Under the pieces are notes generated by a model, which saw only the letters and a list, made by a program, of their open reading frames with translations, had not been told where the DNA came from and searched no databases. A stretch of DNA of 64,000 nt from positions 62,001 through 126,000 of the forward strand of contig NZ_JABEKU010000002.1 of NCBI RefSeq assembly GCF_013283665.1. Direction: 5' to 3'. The stretch is from Ensifer sesbaniae. Its GTDB lineage: Bacteria; Pseudomonadota; Alphaproteobacteria; Rhizobiales; Rhizobiaceae. Of the stretch, positions 25,483 through 34,634 are shown piece by piece. The first letter of the stretch is position 1. Each line of letters begins with the position of its first letter. Both the position numbers and the translations under genes were made by a program.

Positions 25483-26465
25483 CCGAACATCTCTCATCGG
25501 CCGTGCTTGACGTTCGCGGCCTCTGCGTCGAATTCCCCGGGCGCCATGGAACAGTGTCGGCGCTGTCCGACGTGTCGCTCAGCATCCGCCCGGGCGAAAT
25601 CCTCGGTGTCGTCGGCGAGTCCGGCGCCGGCAAGTCGATGACCGGGCTGGCGGTCCAGGGGCTGCTCGAGCCCCCGGGCCGGATTTCCGGGGGCGAGGTC
25701 TGGCTCGCTGGCCGTCGGATCGACCAGCTCGACGACAAGGAAATGCAGCAGGTGCGCGGCCGGCAGATCGGCGCGATCTTCCAGGATCCGCTAACCTCGC
25801 TTAACCCGCTGTTTACGATCGGTGCCCAACTGGTCGAGACCATTCGCCTGCACCTGAAGCTCTCCAAGGCCGATGCCAAGGCGCGCGCCATCCAGCTTCT
25901 GAAGGAAGTCGGCATTCCGGCGCCCGAGGCCCGCTACGACCACTATCCGCATCAATTTTCGGGCGGCATGCGCCAGCGTGTCGTCATTGCACTCGCGCTC
26001 GCCGCCGAGCCGAAACTGATCATCGCCGACGAGCCGACGACGGCGCTCGACGTATCGATCCAGGCACAGATTACGTCGCTGCTGCGCCGACTTTGCGACG
26101 ATCATGGCACCGCAGTCATGTTGGTCACGCACGACATGGGCGTCATCGCAGAGACGGCCGATCGGGTCGCGGTCATGTATGCCGGGCGGCTGGTCGAGAT
26201 CGGTCCGGTCGGCGACGTGCTGAAGAACGCCCGTCATCCCTATACCCGCGGTCTGATGGCCTCGATTCCGGCACTCGGCCGTCGCGTCGAGCGGCTGAAC
26301 CAGATCGACGGTTCGATGCCGCGGCTGAACGCAATCCCGACCGGCTGCGCCTTCAACCCGCGCTGCCCCGAGGCGGGTCCGCGCTGCCGGAAGGATCGTC
26401 CCGAACCGGCGCCGGTCGGCTCAGGCGTCAGCGCATGCTGGCTCAATGCAGGAGGAGTTCTATGA
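25479..26465 (+). CDS. ABC transporter ATP-binding protein, DppD type
   Basis: 328 residues: Walker [16 protein letters not shown]-loop [15 protein letters not shown], signature FSGGMRQR, Walker [15 protein letters not shown] and H-loop VTHDMG. The C-terminal oligopeptide-type extension with Cys residues ([20 protein letters not shown]) is typical of DppD/OppD, where such Cys can bind an iron-sulfur cluster. Overlapping start/stop junctions on both sides. Confidence 0.92.
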   Translation: MTEHLSSAVLDVRGLCVEFPGRHGTVSALSDVSLSIRPGEILGVVGESGAGKSMTGLAVQGLLEPPGRISGGEVWLAGRRIDQLDDKEMQQVRGRQIGAIFQDPLTSLNPLFTIGAQLVETIRLHLKLSKADAKARAIQLLKEVGIPAPEARYDHYPHQFSGGMRQRVVIALALAAEPKLIIADEPTTALDVSIQAQITSLLRRLCDDHGTAVMLVTHDMGVIAETADRVAVMYAGRLVEIGPVGDVLKNARHPYTRGLMASIPALGRRVERLNQIDGSMPRLNAIPTGCAFNPRCPEAGPRCRKDRPEPAPVGSGVSACWLNAGGVL

Positions 26466-27442
26466 GTGATGCCCTGACGGTCAACGACCTGACCTGCAAC
26501 TTCGATGTGTCCGCGCCCTGGCTCAACCGCGTGATCGAGCGCAAGCAGAGGCAATTCGTGCGCGCGGTGGACGATATCAGCTTCACCGTGCCGATGGGGG
26601 GATGCCTCAGCCTCGTTGGCGAATCCGGCTGCGGCAAGTCGACGGTGGCAAGGCTCGTCACGGGCCTGTACCGGGCGAGCGAAGGTGAGGTGCGGTTTGC
26701 GCCCGGCAAGAACGGGCAGCCGCTTTCCGCGCAGATGATCTTCCAGGATCCCTATGCCAGCCTCAATCCACGCTGGAGGGTGCGCAACATCATTGCCGAG
26801 CCGCTTCGCGAGTTGAAGCTGCGCAACTCGGAAGACGAGATCATGGAGCGGGTCGGCGAGCTGCTGACGATCGTCGGCCTCGCCCCATCGGACGGCGCCA
26901 AGTTCCCGCATGAATTCTCCGGCGGACAGCGTCAGCGCATCTCGATCGCACGGGCGCTTGCCGGCGAGCCGGAGTTCCTCGTCTGCGACGAGCCGACCTC
27001 GGCGCTCGACGTCTCGGTCCAGGCCCAGATCCTGAACCTCATGCGCAAGCTGCAGGACGAGATGGGGCTGACCTATCTTTTCATCAGCCACGACATGAGC
27101 GTGGTGCGCCACATGTCCGACCGCATTGCGGTGATGTATCTCGGCCGCATCGTCGAGGAGGCGGACACGGAGACACTCTTCGCCAATCCGCGGCATCCCT
27201 ATACGCAGCTGCTCTTGGAGACGATCCCGGATATCACGGACCCGAAGCGTGGGCGCAGCATCGCTGCCAGTGAGGTGCCGAGCCCGCTCAATCCGCCGAC
27301 CGGCTGCGCGTTCCATCCGCGCTGCCCCTTCGCGGACCAGCGTTGCAAGAGCGAGCGCCCGGAAATGCGCAATTTTGCCGACGGGTCGCGTGCTGCTTGC
27401 CACCGCATCGAAGAGACGATGAAAGCCATCCACGCCGCTTGA
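26462..27442 (+). CDS. ABC transporter ATP-binding protein, DppF type
   Basis: 326 residues starting [15 protein letters not shown]. Walker A LVGESGCGKST, QMIFQDPYASLNPRW, signature FSGGQRQR, Walker B LVCDEPTSALDVS, H-loop ISHDMS and the C-terminal TGCAFHPRCPFADQRCKSER extension. It pairs with the DppD-type ATPase. The open frame extends upstream inside the previous gene, but this ATG overlaps that gene's stop and fits the family N-terminus. Last gene of the operon; a terminator follows. Confidence 0.92.
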   Translation: MSDALTVNDLTCNFDVSAPWLNRVIERKQRQFVRAVDDISFTVPMGGCLSLVGESGCGKSTVARLVTGLYRASEGEVRFAPGKNGQPLSAQMIFQDPYASLNPRWRVRNIIAEPLRELKLRNSEDEIMERVGELLTIVGLAPSDGAKFPHEFSGGQRQRISIARALAGEPEFLVCDEPTSALDVSVQAQILNLMRKLQDEMGLTYLFISHDMSVVRHMSDRIAVMYLGRIVEEADTETLFANPRHPYTQLLLETIPDITDPKRGRSIAASEVPSPLNPPTGCAFHPRCPFADQRCKSERPEMRNFADGSRAACHRIEETMKAIHAA

Positions 27443-27467
27443 CGCAGCTTTCTTCCCTGAAGCCTTG

Positions 27468-27503
27468 GGCTCCGTGTCGTGCCAGTCGCGGAGCCTCTTT
27501 TTT
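27468..27503 (+). terminator. Rho-independent terminator of the importer/amidohydrolase operon
   Basis: GGCTCCG (27468-27474) pairs with CGGAGCC (27489-27495), followed by TCTTTTTT. It lies 26 bp after the last ATPase stop codon. Confidence 0.8.
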
Positions 27504-27708
27504 GGCCGCAGTTGCGGCGAGCCCTTGCGGCATGTTTCGCATTGCTGTCGTCAGGTGCATGCAACAGTGCTAACCGGAATTCAACGAAATAGACCGATGA
27601 ACCATTTTCGGGCCCCGACACTCACGTTAGGGTAGGGGCCGAAAGCCGGGCCGCACTACACTTGGCGGACGCGGCTGGGATCGATGCGTTGATTTGAAGA
27701 GTTGGCCC

Positions 27709-28359
27709 ATGAACACGACCTCCGACACTGATTTCCCTGTCCTCAATGCCGTTGAAGCCCGCGTTCTCGGATGCCTGATCGAGAAGAAGGAAACGACGCC
27801 CGACGTCTATCCGCTGACGCTCAATTCGGCACATTCGGCGGCGAACCAGAAGACCGCACGCGATCCCGTCATGGCGCTCGAGCAGGTGGATGTCCACCGT
27901 GCGCTCGCATCATTGGTGCAGAAGGGATTGGTCCGGCAGGCGTTCGCGTCGAGGGTCGAGCGCTACGAGCACCTGGTGGCCAACCGTTTCTCGCTGACGT
28001 CGCCGCAGATCGTCGCGCTAGGCCTGCTGCTTCTTCGTGGTCCGCAGACGGCATACGAGCTCTGGGCGCGCAGCGAGCGCATGGCGCGGTTCGCATCGAT
28101 CGAGGACCTGAAGGACAATCTCGACCTGATGATGGGCCGCCGGCCGCCCCTCATCGTTCAACTGAACCGGGGCGCCGGCCAGCGCGAGGACCGCTTCGCG
28201 CATCTGCTTTGCGGGGAAGTCGAGCAGCCAACATCCGAGAGGGTGGCAGTGTCACCGGCGTCGAGTGGTTCGGCGCTATCCGCCCTTGAAGAGCGACTGG
28301 AAGCGCTTGAGCGGAAGGTGGCGACGCTGCAGGAGCAGCTCGACGCCTTGGTGCGCTGA
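27709..28359 (+). CDS. YceH/DUF480 family protein
   Basis: 216 residues of the DUF480 (YceH) family, which has a tandem winged-helix fold and unknown role. FPVLNAVEARVLGCLIEKKE, TPDVYPLTLNSAHSAANQKT, VERYEHLVANRF and LLLRGPQTAYELWARSERM are the standard motifs. The C-terminus is a short coiled coil (LEERLEALERKVATLQEQLD). ATG 27709 is chosen over an in-frame TTG at 27694. Stand-alone gene. Confidence 0.88.
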   Translation: MNTTSDTDFPVLNAVEARVLGCLIEKKETTPDVYPLTLNSAHSAANQKTARDPVMALEQVDVHRALASLVQKGLVRQAFASRVERYEHLVANRFSLTSPQIVALGLLLLRGPQTAYELWARSERMARFASIEDLKDNLDLMMGRRPPLIVQLNRGAGQREDRFAHLLCGEVEQPTSERVAVSPASSGSALSALEERLEALERKVATLQEQLDALVR

Positions 28360-28563
28360 AAAGCTCGAGGTCTCCTATGAAGAGGGTAGCCTGAGCTTCG
28401 TCGGCCAACATAGCCCGTTCAAAACGAAGCCGCTGAAGGGGAAGGAATCTTCACGAGAGTCAGCTCCCAACTGACGACGAGAGCCGCTCGGTCTCGGCAT
28501 TCCGCAAATCCCTGGTGCGCGGACGGTCTATGATTGCATGAGGATTCCGGTTTCCTGCGCCCC

Positions 28564-29463
28564 TCAGTCATTTCCCCATGCGCCCATCAGCATCTCAAGA
28601 AATCTCTCCGCTGCAGGCGACAAGGTGCCGCCGCGGCGGCGGACCACGCCGATCGTGCGCGATATCTCGGGATCGCCAATCGGGCGCGTGATCAGGAACG
28701 GATGGTCATCCTGCGGGGTCGCCATGCGCGGCAGGACCGAAATTCCGAGGCCGGCCTCCACCAAGCCGAGGGAGGTGGACAGATGGGTCACCTCGTAGAA
28801 CCAACGTAGTTTGATATTCGATTTTGCCAGCGCGGCGTCAAGCAAGGTTCGGTTGCCGCTCGATCGATGAACTGTAATCAGATGGTAGGGCTCAAGCTCT
28901 GCCCAGCCGACCACGGGCTTGGCGGCGAGGGGGTGATCCCTGCGCGCTGCAAGCACGAACGGGTCTTCCACAAGCCGGTCGAAAATCAAGTCCGGATCCG
29001 ATGTGCCCATGATATTTATCCCGAACTCCACCTCACCGCGCGCCACGGCTTGGAGGCCGTCGGTCGCCGGCAGGTCGAGGATCCGAAAGCGAATGTTGGG
29101 ATACTCCTCGTTGAACTGTCGGATGACGGTCGGCAAGAAGTAGAATGCTGCGGTCGGAAGGCATGCGATCGTTACCAATCCACCTCGATTGGTACCAACG
29201 TCCCGCACGGCGAACAAGGAACCGTCAAACTCTTCCAACATGCGCCGCACAAGCGGAATGAGTTCTGTTCCGAGCGCCGTCGACGACACATGCCTCGTCG
29301 TTCGCTCCAGGAGAGGCGCTCCAATCGCCTGCTCAAGCTTTTGAATACGGCGGCTCAGGGCGGGCTGCGACAGATGCAGCGCATCGGCAGCGCGATGAAA
29401 GCTCTCCAACTCGACGACGCTCAAGAACGCCCGCAGATCTAGGATTTCGCAATTAATGCTCAT
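28564..29463 (-). CDS. LysR-family regulator, divergent from the tautomerase gene
   Basis: 299 residues: LRAFLSVVELESFHRAADAL, HLSQPALSRRIQKLEQAIGA and a substrate-binding domain with VEFGINIMG and LGLVEAGLGISVLPRMA. It is transcribed away from the 4-oxalomesaconate tautomerase-like gene with a 113-bp divergent promoter region, the arrangement of galR next to galD in gallate degraders (known biology). It probably activates the tautomerase-importer operon in response to an aromatic or tricarboxylic intermediate (inference). Confidence 0.88.
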   Translation of the reverse strand: MSINCEILDLRAFLSVVELESFHRAADALHLSQPALSRRIQKLEQAIGAPLLERTTRHVSSTALGTELIPLVRRMLEEFDGSLFAVRDVGTNRGGLVTIACLPTAAFYFLPTVIRQFNEEYPNIRFRILDLPATDGLQAVARGEVEFGINIMGTSDPDLIFDRLVEDPFVLAARRDHPLAAKPVVGWAELEPYHLITVHRSSGNRTLLDAALAKSNIKLRWFYEVTHLSTSLGLVEAGLGISVLPRMATPQDDHPFLITRPIGDPEISRTIGVVRRRGGTLSPAAERFLEMLMGAWGND

Positions 29464-29576
29464 CTTGCATCAATTTCCCGATTCTTAGCATTTCACAAAT
29501 CAACCGTAGTTTCGATAATTGGATCAAATAGGCCGATTGATACGGCGATGACATAATTCCAATGGAAGCACAAGCG

Positions 29577-30659
29577 ATGAACGACCTGTTGGCGATCCCT
29601 TGCGTACTGATGAGAGGCGGGACCTCGAAAGGTCCCTTCTTTCTGGCAAGCGATCTTCCCGTCGATACTCACGAACGCGACAAGATCTTGCTTTCCGTGA
29701 TGGGTTCAGGTCATCCCCTGCAGATCGATGGCATCGGCGGCGGCAACCCGGTCACGAGCAAGGTAGCCATCGTCGGACCTGCCACCATCCCTGGTGCTGA
29801 CGTGGACTACCTCTTTGCCCAGGTGCGGGTCGATCAACAGATCGTCGACACGTCACCGAACTGCGGCAACATGCTTGCTGCGGTCGGCCCTTTCGCCATC
29901 GAGGCGGGTCTCGTTCCGGCCCGAGGCCAAACGACGCTCGTGCGAATCCACAACGTCAACACCGGCAAGATGATCGAAGCCGACGTTCCCACGCCGAATG
30001 GCAACGTCTCCTATCTCGGCGAAGCGGCGATCGATGGTGTGCCGGGCAACGCAGCGCCGATCGCGCTGACCTTCATGGACGCAGCCGGCGCGCGTACCGG
30101 ACAGCTCTTCCCCACTGGCCAGCCGATCGATTCGATCGACGGTGTGGCTGTTACATGCATCGATTGCGCCATGCCGATGATGTTGGTCGAGGCTGGCGCG
30201 GTCGGCGCAACCGGCTTCGAGTCGGCGGCAGAACTCAATGCCGATAGGACGCTGCTTGACCGGTTGGAGAAGCTGCGCATCGATGCCGGAGAACGAATGG
30301 GCCTTGGCGATGTGCGGAACCAGGTGACCCCGAAGCCCGTGCTCATTTCCCGGCCAAAGTCAGGAGGGGATGTCAACGTGCGCTATTTCATGCCGCATCA
30401 ATGTCACCCTTCGCTGGCGACGACCGGGGCCGTGGGAATTGCCACCGCCTGCATCCATGAAGGCACCGTTGCTTCCCTTCTCGTCGGCACACGCAAACCG
30501 CCGGTGGTGCTTTCGATTGAACACCCGAGCGGCCACCTGGATGTCAAGCTTCATGAAAGGGACGGCAAGGTCGTTGCCGGCATCCTGCGCACCGCCAGGC
30601 GGCTGTTCGAAGGCCATGTCTTTGCAAAACCTGTCACGCAATTCGGTTGCGCGGCATAA
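29577..30659 (+). CDS. 4-oxalomesaconate tautomerase-like PrpF-family isomerase
   Basis: 360 residues of the PrpF/GalD family (diaminopimelate epimerase-like fold). IPCVLMRGGTSKGPFFLASD, PLQIDGIGGGNPVTSKVAIV and SPNCGNMLAAVGPFAIEAGL match 4-oxalomesaconate tautomerase of gallate and protocatechuate 4,5-cleavage pathways. The Cys in PNCGNM is the expected catalytic position. No ring-cleavage dioxygenase, hydratase or aldolase is nearby, so the substrate could be another alkenyl di- or tricarboxylate. GGAAG 8 nt upstream supports 29577 over 29562. Confidence 0.8.
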   Translation: MNDLLAIPCVLMRGGTSKGPFFLASDLPVDTHERDKILLSVMGSGHPLQIDGIGGGNPVTSKVAIVGPATIPGADVDYLFAQVRVDQQIVDTSPNCGNMLAAVGPFAIEAGLVPARGQTTLVRIHNVNTGKMIEADVPTPNGNVSYLGEAAIDGVPGNAAPIALTFMDAAGARTGQLFPTGQPIDSIDGVAVTCIDCAMPMMLVEAGAVGATGFESAAELNADRTLLDRLEKLRIDAGERMGLGDVRNQVTPKPVLISRPKSGGDVNVRYFMPHQCHPSLATTGAVGIATACIHEGTVASLLVGTRKPPVVLSIEHPSGHLDVKLHERDGKVVAGILRTARRLFEGHVFAKPVTQFGCAA

Positions 30660-30704
30660 TGATCGTGGCCGCCGGGAGGGCGCCACCAACAGGAGGAGAA
30701 TATC

Positions 30705-31706
30705 ATGCACAAGCTCATGCTCGCCCTCGCGGCAACCGTCGCCTTTGCCGGTTCGGCATTGGCGGATCCCGTCCGTATCAGCGTCGGTTCCTATAATCTT
30801 AACAATCTTCCCTTTCCGGTTGCGCAGGGTCTCGGCCTCTACGAAAAGGAAGGCTTGGAGGTGACCGTCGAAAACTTCGCGTCGGGCGGCTCGAAAACGC
30901 TTCAGGCGCTTGTTGCTGGCTCGACGGATATCGCCGTCGGCTTCTACGATCATACGATCCAGATGCAATCGCAGAAGAAGGCTGTGGTGGCGTTCGTGCA
31001 ACTCGCCCGCAATTCCGGGCTCGTCCTGGCGGGCGGCAAGGACAGCACGTTCGACCCGGCAAAACCGGAAACGATCAAAGGTGCAAAAGTCGGCATCACC
31101 TCGCCAGGCTCGTCTTCCGACTTCTTCGTCCGCTATTATCTGCAGCGCAACGGCATGTCCGCGGACGATGTCTCGCTCATCGGCGTTGGCTCCGGGTCCG
31201 CCGCCGTCGCGGCGCTTGAACAGGGCAAGGTTGACCTCCTCGTCAACTACGACCCGGCGGCGACCTTCGTTGAGGCCAAGGGCGTCGGCAAGATCCTGAT
31301 CGACGGGCGCAGTGATGAGGGTGCCAGGGCGATCTATGGCGGGATTTACCCGACCTCCGTCCTCTATGCCACGCAGAGCTATATCGAGGAAAATCCGCAG
31401 ACCATCCAAAAGGTCACGAACGCGACGGTCAAAGCGCTCGAGTGGATGAATAGCCACTCGGCGGAAGAGATTGTCGACAAGCTCCCGAAGGAGTTCATCT
31501 CCGGAGATCGCGACACCTACATCAAGGCGGTCGAGAACGCGAAGGCGATCTTTTCAAAGGACGGCCGTATCAACGAAGAAGATATCAAGACTCCGCTCGC
31601 GGTCTTGAAGAGCTTCAACGAAAAGGTCGCGGCAGCCGAAATCGACCTGACGAAAACCTACACGAACGAGTTCGTCGGCAAGGCCCCGAACGTCGCCGCC
31701 AACTGA
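30705..31706 (+). CDS. ABC transporter substrate-binding protein, taurine/nitrate type
   Basis: 333 residues, signal peptide (LMLALAATVAFAGSALA) and NMT1/THI5-like fold: VRISVGSYNLNNLPFPVAQG, LGLYEKEGLEVTVENFASGG, QALVAGSTDIAVGFYDHTIQ and ITSPGSSSDFFVRYYLQRNG. The family carries sulfonates, nitrate, thiamine precursors and aromatic acids such as phthalate. It lies 45 bp after the tautomerase with a strong AGGAGGAG site, so the ligand is probably the compound whose breakdown needs that enzyme. Confidence 0.88.
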   Translation: MHKLMLALAATVAFAGSALADPVRISVGSYNLNNLPFPVAQGLGLYEKEGLEVTVENFASGGSKTLQALVAGSTDIAVGFYDHTIQMQSQKKAVVAFVQLARNSGLVLAGGKDSTFDPAKPETIKGAKVGITSPGSSSDFFVRYYLQRNGMSADDVSLIGVGSGSAAVAALEQGKVDLLVNYDPAATFVEAKGVGKILIDGRSDEGARAIYGGIYPTSVLYATQSYIEENPQTIQKVTNATVKALEWMNSHSAEEIVDKLPKEFISGDRDTYIKAVENAKAIFSKDGRINEEDIKTPLAVLKSFNEKVAAAEIDLTKTYTNEFVGKAPNVAAN

Positions 31707-31718
31707 CAGGAGGAGTTC

Positions 31719-32549
31719 ATGGCATTGGCTGTAGTGAAAACCGCACCCCCGACGGACAGTCGGCATCAGGCAAAGCCGATGGTTTCCATCGACTCGGTCA
31801 CCATGTCCTTCGGTGCCTATGTGGCCGTGCAGGATGTGAACCTGAGTGTCGCCGACGGCGAGTTTCTCGCGATCGTAGGTCCGACAGGCTGCGGCAAGAG
31901 CACGATTCTTAATGCGATTGCCGGGCTGTTGAAACCATCGAGCGGTACTGTCGCTATTGACGGTCAGCTGGTACGCGGTGTCCAAAACGATATCGGCTAT
32001 CTGTTCCAGCAGGATGCGCTGCTTCCGTGGAAGACTGCTCTCGAGAATGTGGAACTTGGCCCCATGTTCAAGGGTACAGGCGCCGCCGAACGGCGCGAGC
32101 AGTCGATGAAGTGGTTGGCGAAGGTCGGGCTGAAGGGCTTCGAACACCGCTATCCGCATCAGCTTTCCGGCGGTCAGCGCAAGCGGGTGCAGATGGCGCA
32201 GGCGTTGATCACAGGCCCCAAGGTCATCCTGATGGACGAGCCCTTCTCGGCGCTCGATATTCATACACGTCACCTGATGCAGAACGAGCTGTTGCGGCTC
32301 TGGCAGGAGGAACGGCGCGCCGTGGTGATGATCACCCACGATCTTGAGGAGGCAATCGCTCTCGGGGATCGCGTGGTGGTGCTTGCCGCCGGACCGCGCT
32401 CGCGCGTGATCGACAGCTTCCCCGTCGATCTCGAACGTCCACGCGACGTTGCCGAAATCAAGCTCGATCCAAGCTTCATGGATCTTTATCGCAACATCTG
32501 GTCATCGCTGCGCGGCGAAGTGGAGAAAAGCTATGAACGCCATGACTGA
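31719..32549 (+). CDS. ABC transporter ATP-binding protein, taurine/nitrate type
   Basis: 276 residues, SsuB/TauB-like: Walker A IVGPTGCGKST, DIGYLFQQDALLPWKTALEN, signature LSGGQRKR, Walker B VILMDEPFSALD and H-loop ITHDLEEA. The short gap after the binding-protein gene and the 17-bp overlap with the permease show one transcript. Confidence 0.9.
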   Translation: MALAVVKTAPPTDSRHQAKPMVSIDSVTMSFGAYVAVQDVNLSVADGEFLAIVGPTGCGKSTILNAIAGLLKPSSGTVAIDGQLVRGVQNDIGYLFQQDALLPWKTALENVELGPMFKGTGAAERREQSMKWLAKVGLKGFEHRYPHQLSGGQRKRVQMAQALITGPKVILMDEPFSALDIHTRHLMQNELLRLWQEERRAVVMITHDLEEAIALGDRVVVLAAGPRSRVIDSFPVDLERPRDVAEIKLDPSFMDLYRNIWSSLRGEVEKSYERHD

Positions 32550-33306
32550 ACGCCTTATCCAAGTCGTGCTGCTGCTGGCAATCGTCGGCGGCTGGCAGCT
32601 CGGCGTCACGGCCGGCGTCATCGACGTCTTCTTTTTCCCGGCCCCGGCCGACATCTTCAACCAGGTGGCATCCTGGGTGGCTGACGCCAGCTTTTATAAC
32701 CATGTGGCCATCACCCTGACGGAAACCGTGCTCGGCTATCTGGTCGGAACGGGCCTTGGGGTAGCAGCAGGCGTCTGGCTCGGCCTCAGCCGTTCGGCCG
32801 CGCGCATTCTGGACCCTTTCATCAAGGGCTTGAACGCGATCCCTCGGGTCGTGCTTGCGCCTATCTTTGTGCTCTGGCTCGGCCTCGGCCTCTGGTCCAA
32901 GGTGGCGCTCGCCGTGACGCTGGTATTCTTCGTCACCTTCTTCAACGCCATGCAGGGCGTTCGTGAAGTCAACCCGGTGGTGCTGTCTAACGCCCGCATT
33001 CTGGGAGCCAAGCGATCGGATCTGCTTCGCCACGTCTACTTCCCGGCAGCGGCAAGCTGGATTCTCTCCTCGCTGCGCACATCGGTCGGCTTTGCCGTCG
33101 TCGGGGCGATCATCGGCGAGTATCTTGGCTCGTCTGCCGGCCTTGGCTATCTGATCGCTCAGGCGGAAGGCAATTTCGATGCGGTCGGGGTCTTCGCAGG
33201 CATCCTCATCCTCGCGATCTTTGTCCTGATCATCGACAGCATCCTGGACGTCGCCGAGAAGCGACTGATCAAGTGGCGACCGAGCGCTTCCGACCGGCCT
33301 GCGTGA
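32533..33306 (+). CDS. ABC transporter permease, taurine/nitrate type
   Basis: 257 residues, SsuC/TauC-like: six membrane segments, LVGTGLGVAAGVWLGLSRSA, LKGLNAIPRVVLAPIFVLW-type centre (KGLNAIPRVVLAPIFVLWLG), coupling loop NARILGAKRSDLLRHVYFPA and GLGYLIAQAEGNF. The ATG at 32533 lies inside the ATPase gene; ATG 32542 is an alternative. The open frame extends further upstream but without family similarity. Completes the tautomerase-linked importer. Confidence 0.9.
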   Translation: MNAMTERLIQVVLLLAIVGGWQLGVTAGVIDVFFFPAPADIFNQVASWVADASFYNHVAITLTETVLGYLVGTGLGVAAGVWLGLSRSAARILDPFIKGLNAIPRVVLAPIFVLWLGLGLWSKVALAVTLVFFVTFFNAMQGVREVNPVVLSNARILGAKRSDLLRHVYFPAAASWILSSLRTSVGFAVVGAIIGEYLGSSAGLGYLIAQAEGNFDAVGVFAGILILAIFVLIIDSILDVAEKRLIKWRPSASDRPA

Positions 33307-33344
33307 CGATCCTTAGCGGCAACCCTGAAGCCGCATATTTGCAA

Positions 33345-33376
33345 GCGTTCTCCCTTTTTGCCAGAAGGGAGAACGC
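33345..33376 (+). terminator. Strong hairpin after the permease gene (probable terminator)
   Basis: GCGTTCTCCCTT (33345-33356) pairs perfectly with AAGGGAGAACGC (33365-33376), 8-nt loop, 38 bp after the permease stop. No T-run follows on either strand, so factor-independent termination is uncertain; it may instead protect the 3' end. Confidence 0.5.
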
Positions 33377-33438
33377 AGGCGTTCTGAGCACTCTCCGGGA
33401 CGCATCGGCTTCCGAGCCTCGTTCAATTTGCGTACCCC

Positions 33439-33541
33439 CTACAGCGCCGCGCGTCCTATCAGACGCGCAAAGGTCGCTGTAGCGCTTTGATTCGCTGCAT
33501 GTCTCCTTAAATCGAGGTCGATCTAAGGAGACATGCAGTAG
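33439..33541. repeat. Palindromic intergenic repeat, copy 1
   Basis: A 103-bp block of nested inverted repeats: CTACAGCG (33439-33446) with CGCTGTAG (33475-33482), GCGCGTC with GACGCGC inside it, then CTGCATGTCTCCTTA (33495-33509) with TAAGGAGACATGCAG (33524-33538). A second, diverged copy lies at 35451-35558 in the same orientation. It resembles intergenic palindromic elements scattered in Sinorhizobium genomes (from general knowledge). Confidence 0.75.
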
Positions 33542-33609
33542 GGATATTTAGTGGGAAATCTACGCTGGCTCTCTATCGGGCGGGGATGCGCCCGGTGACA
33601 TGCCGAGAC

Positions 33610-34344
33610 TTAGCCGGCGACGTCAACCAGGCGGCAGGCTGGCACTTCTTTGGCGCGAGGGTAGTCGTAGGCCCCCACCTTCGAGGTGGCATAGCCGCCG
33701 CCGACAAGGGCTTCGGCGAGCTTTACCGCAGCAGTCACTCCGTCGATGACAGGCATGCCGGTGCGCGCCTTCAGGCGGTCGCAGAGTTCGGACATGCCAG
33801 CGCAGCCGAGAATGATCGCTTCGGCGCCATCTTCCTGCCGCGCCTTGAGGATCTCCTGCACCAGCATCTCCTCGGTATGGGCAAGATCCTCTTCCAGCGC
33901 CAGTACCGGCATGTCCACCGAACGGACCTTGCGGCAGCGATGGCCCGCACCATAAGCCACCGCCAAATCTTCGATGATCGGCACGGAGCGGGGCAGGGTG
34001 GTGATGATCGTGAACCGGGTGGCGATGTTCATCGCCACCTGCACCGCCGCCTGACAGATGCCGATGACCGGACCGCGGGCGATTTCGCGCGCGGCGCCAA
34101 GGCCGGGATCATCAAAGCAGGCGATCACATAGGCGTCGATCCCGCGCGCCTCGCCCTTGCGGATCTCGGCAAGCATGGCCGGGACGGCCATCGCCTCGTC
34201 GGCATGGCCCTCGATGCTGGCAGGGCTCGACGTCGGGTTGATGGACTCCAAGCGGGTCCCGGGGGCTGCGACGCGCTCAGCGCTGCGATGCGCCTGTTCC
34301 GTCATGGAGCTGGTGGAATTCGGGTTGATCAGCAGGAGACGCAT
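33610..34344 (-). CDS. Hydantoin/allantoin racemase (Asp/Glu racemase superfamily)
   Basis: 244 residues starting MRLLLINPNSTSSMTEQAHR. Two Cys residues mark the active site: AYVIACFDDPGLGAAREIA and EAIILGCAGMSELCDRL. These proteins racemise 5-substituted hydantoins or allantoin. The open frame extends upstream to 34449, but the standard start LLLINPNST begins at 34344. Divergent from a GntR gene; the (S)-ureidoglycine aminohydrolase gene 1.2 kb away makes allantoin the likelier substrate (inference). Confidence 0.85.
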   Translation of the reverse strand: MRLLLINPNSTSSMTEQAHRSAERVAAPGTRLESINPTSSPASIEGHADEAMAVPAMLAEIRKGEARGIDAYVIACFDDPGLGAAREIARGPVIGICQAAVQVAMNIATRFTIITTLPRSVPIIEDLAVAYGAGHRCRKVRSVDMPVLALEEDLAHTEEMLVQEILKARQEDGAEAIILGCAGMSELCDRLKARTGMPVIDGVTAAVKLAEALVGGGYATSKVGAYDYPRAKEVPACRLVDVAG

Positions 34345-34550
34345 TGGGATCAGCTCATTTTCCGATGGACGATTGCGAGGACCACATGGGCCGTGATGCC
34401 GGGAGCGCGCATCGCGGCCCCTCCTGGTGCGGCAGTTCAGTGAATTCAAAGTCCATTGGAGCTCTCAAGTGGCACCACGCACCGGCTTCAGGCCGATCGC
34501 GTGATCGTGTTTAAGCAGTTGCCTTTGCACATCAAGTTGCGGTACACAAT

Positions 34551-34574
34551 ATTGTCTACAATTTTGTAGTCAAT
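34551..34574. promoter_or_regulatory. GntR-type operator between racemase and GntR genes
   Basis: ATTGTCTACAA (34551-34561) and TTGTAGTCAAT (34564-34574) form an inverted repeat matching at 10 of 11 positions with a 2-bp spacer. It lies in the divergent region of the racemase and the GntR regulator, so autoregulation is likely. The ATTGTC-N-ACAA core is also at 19126-19136. Confidence 0.6.
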
Positions 34575-34634
34575 ATCTAACTGCAGCGGATGGAATTGAC
34601 TTTGAGCGCCGCACGGCGAGAGTAGGCGAACGGC

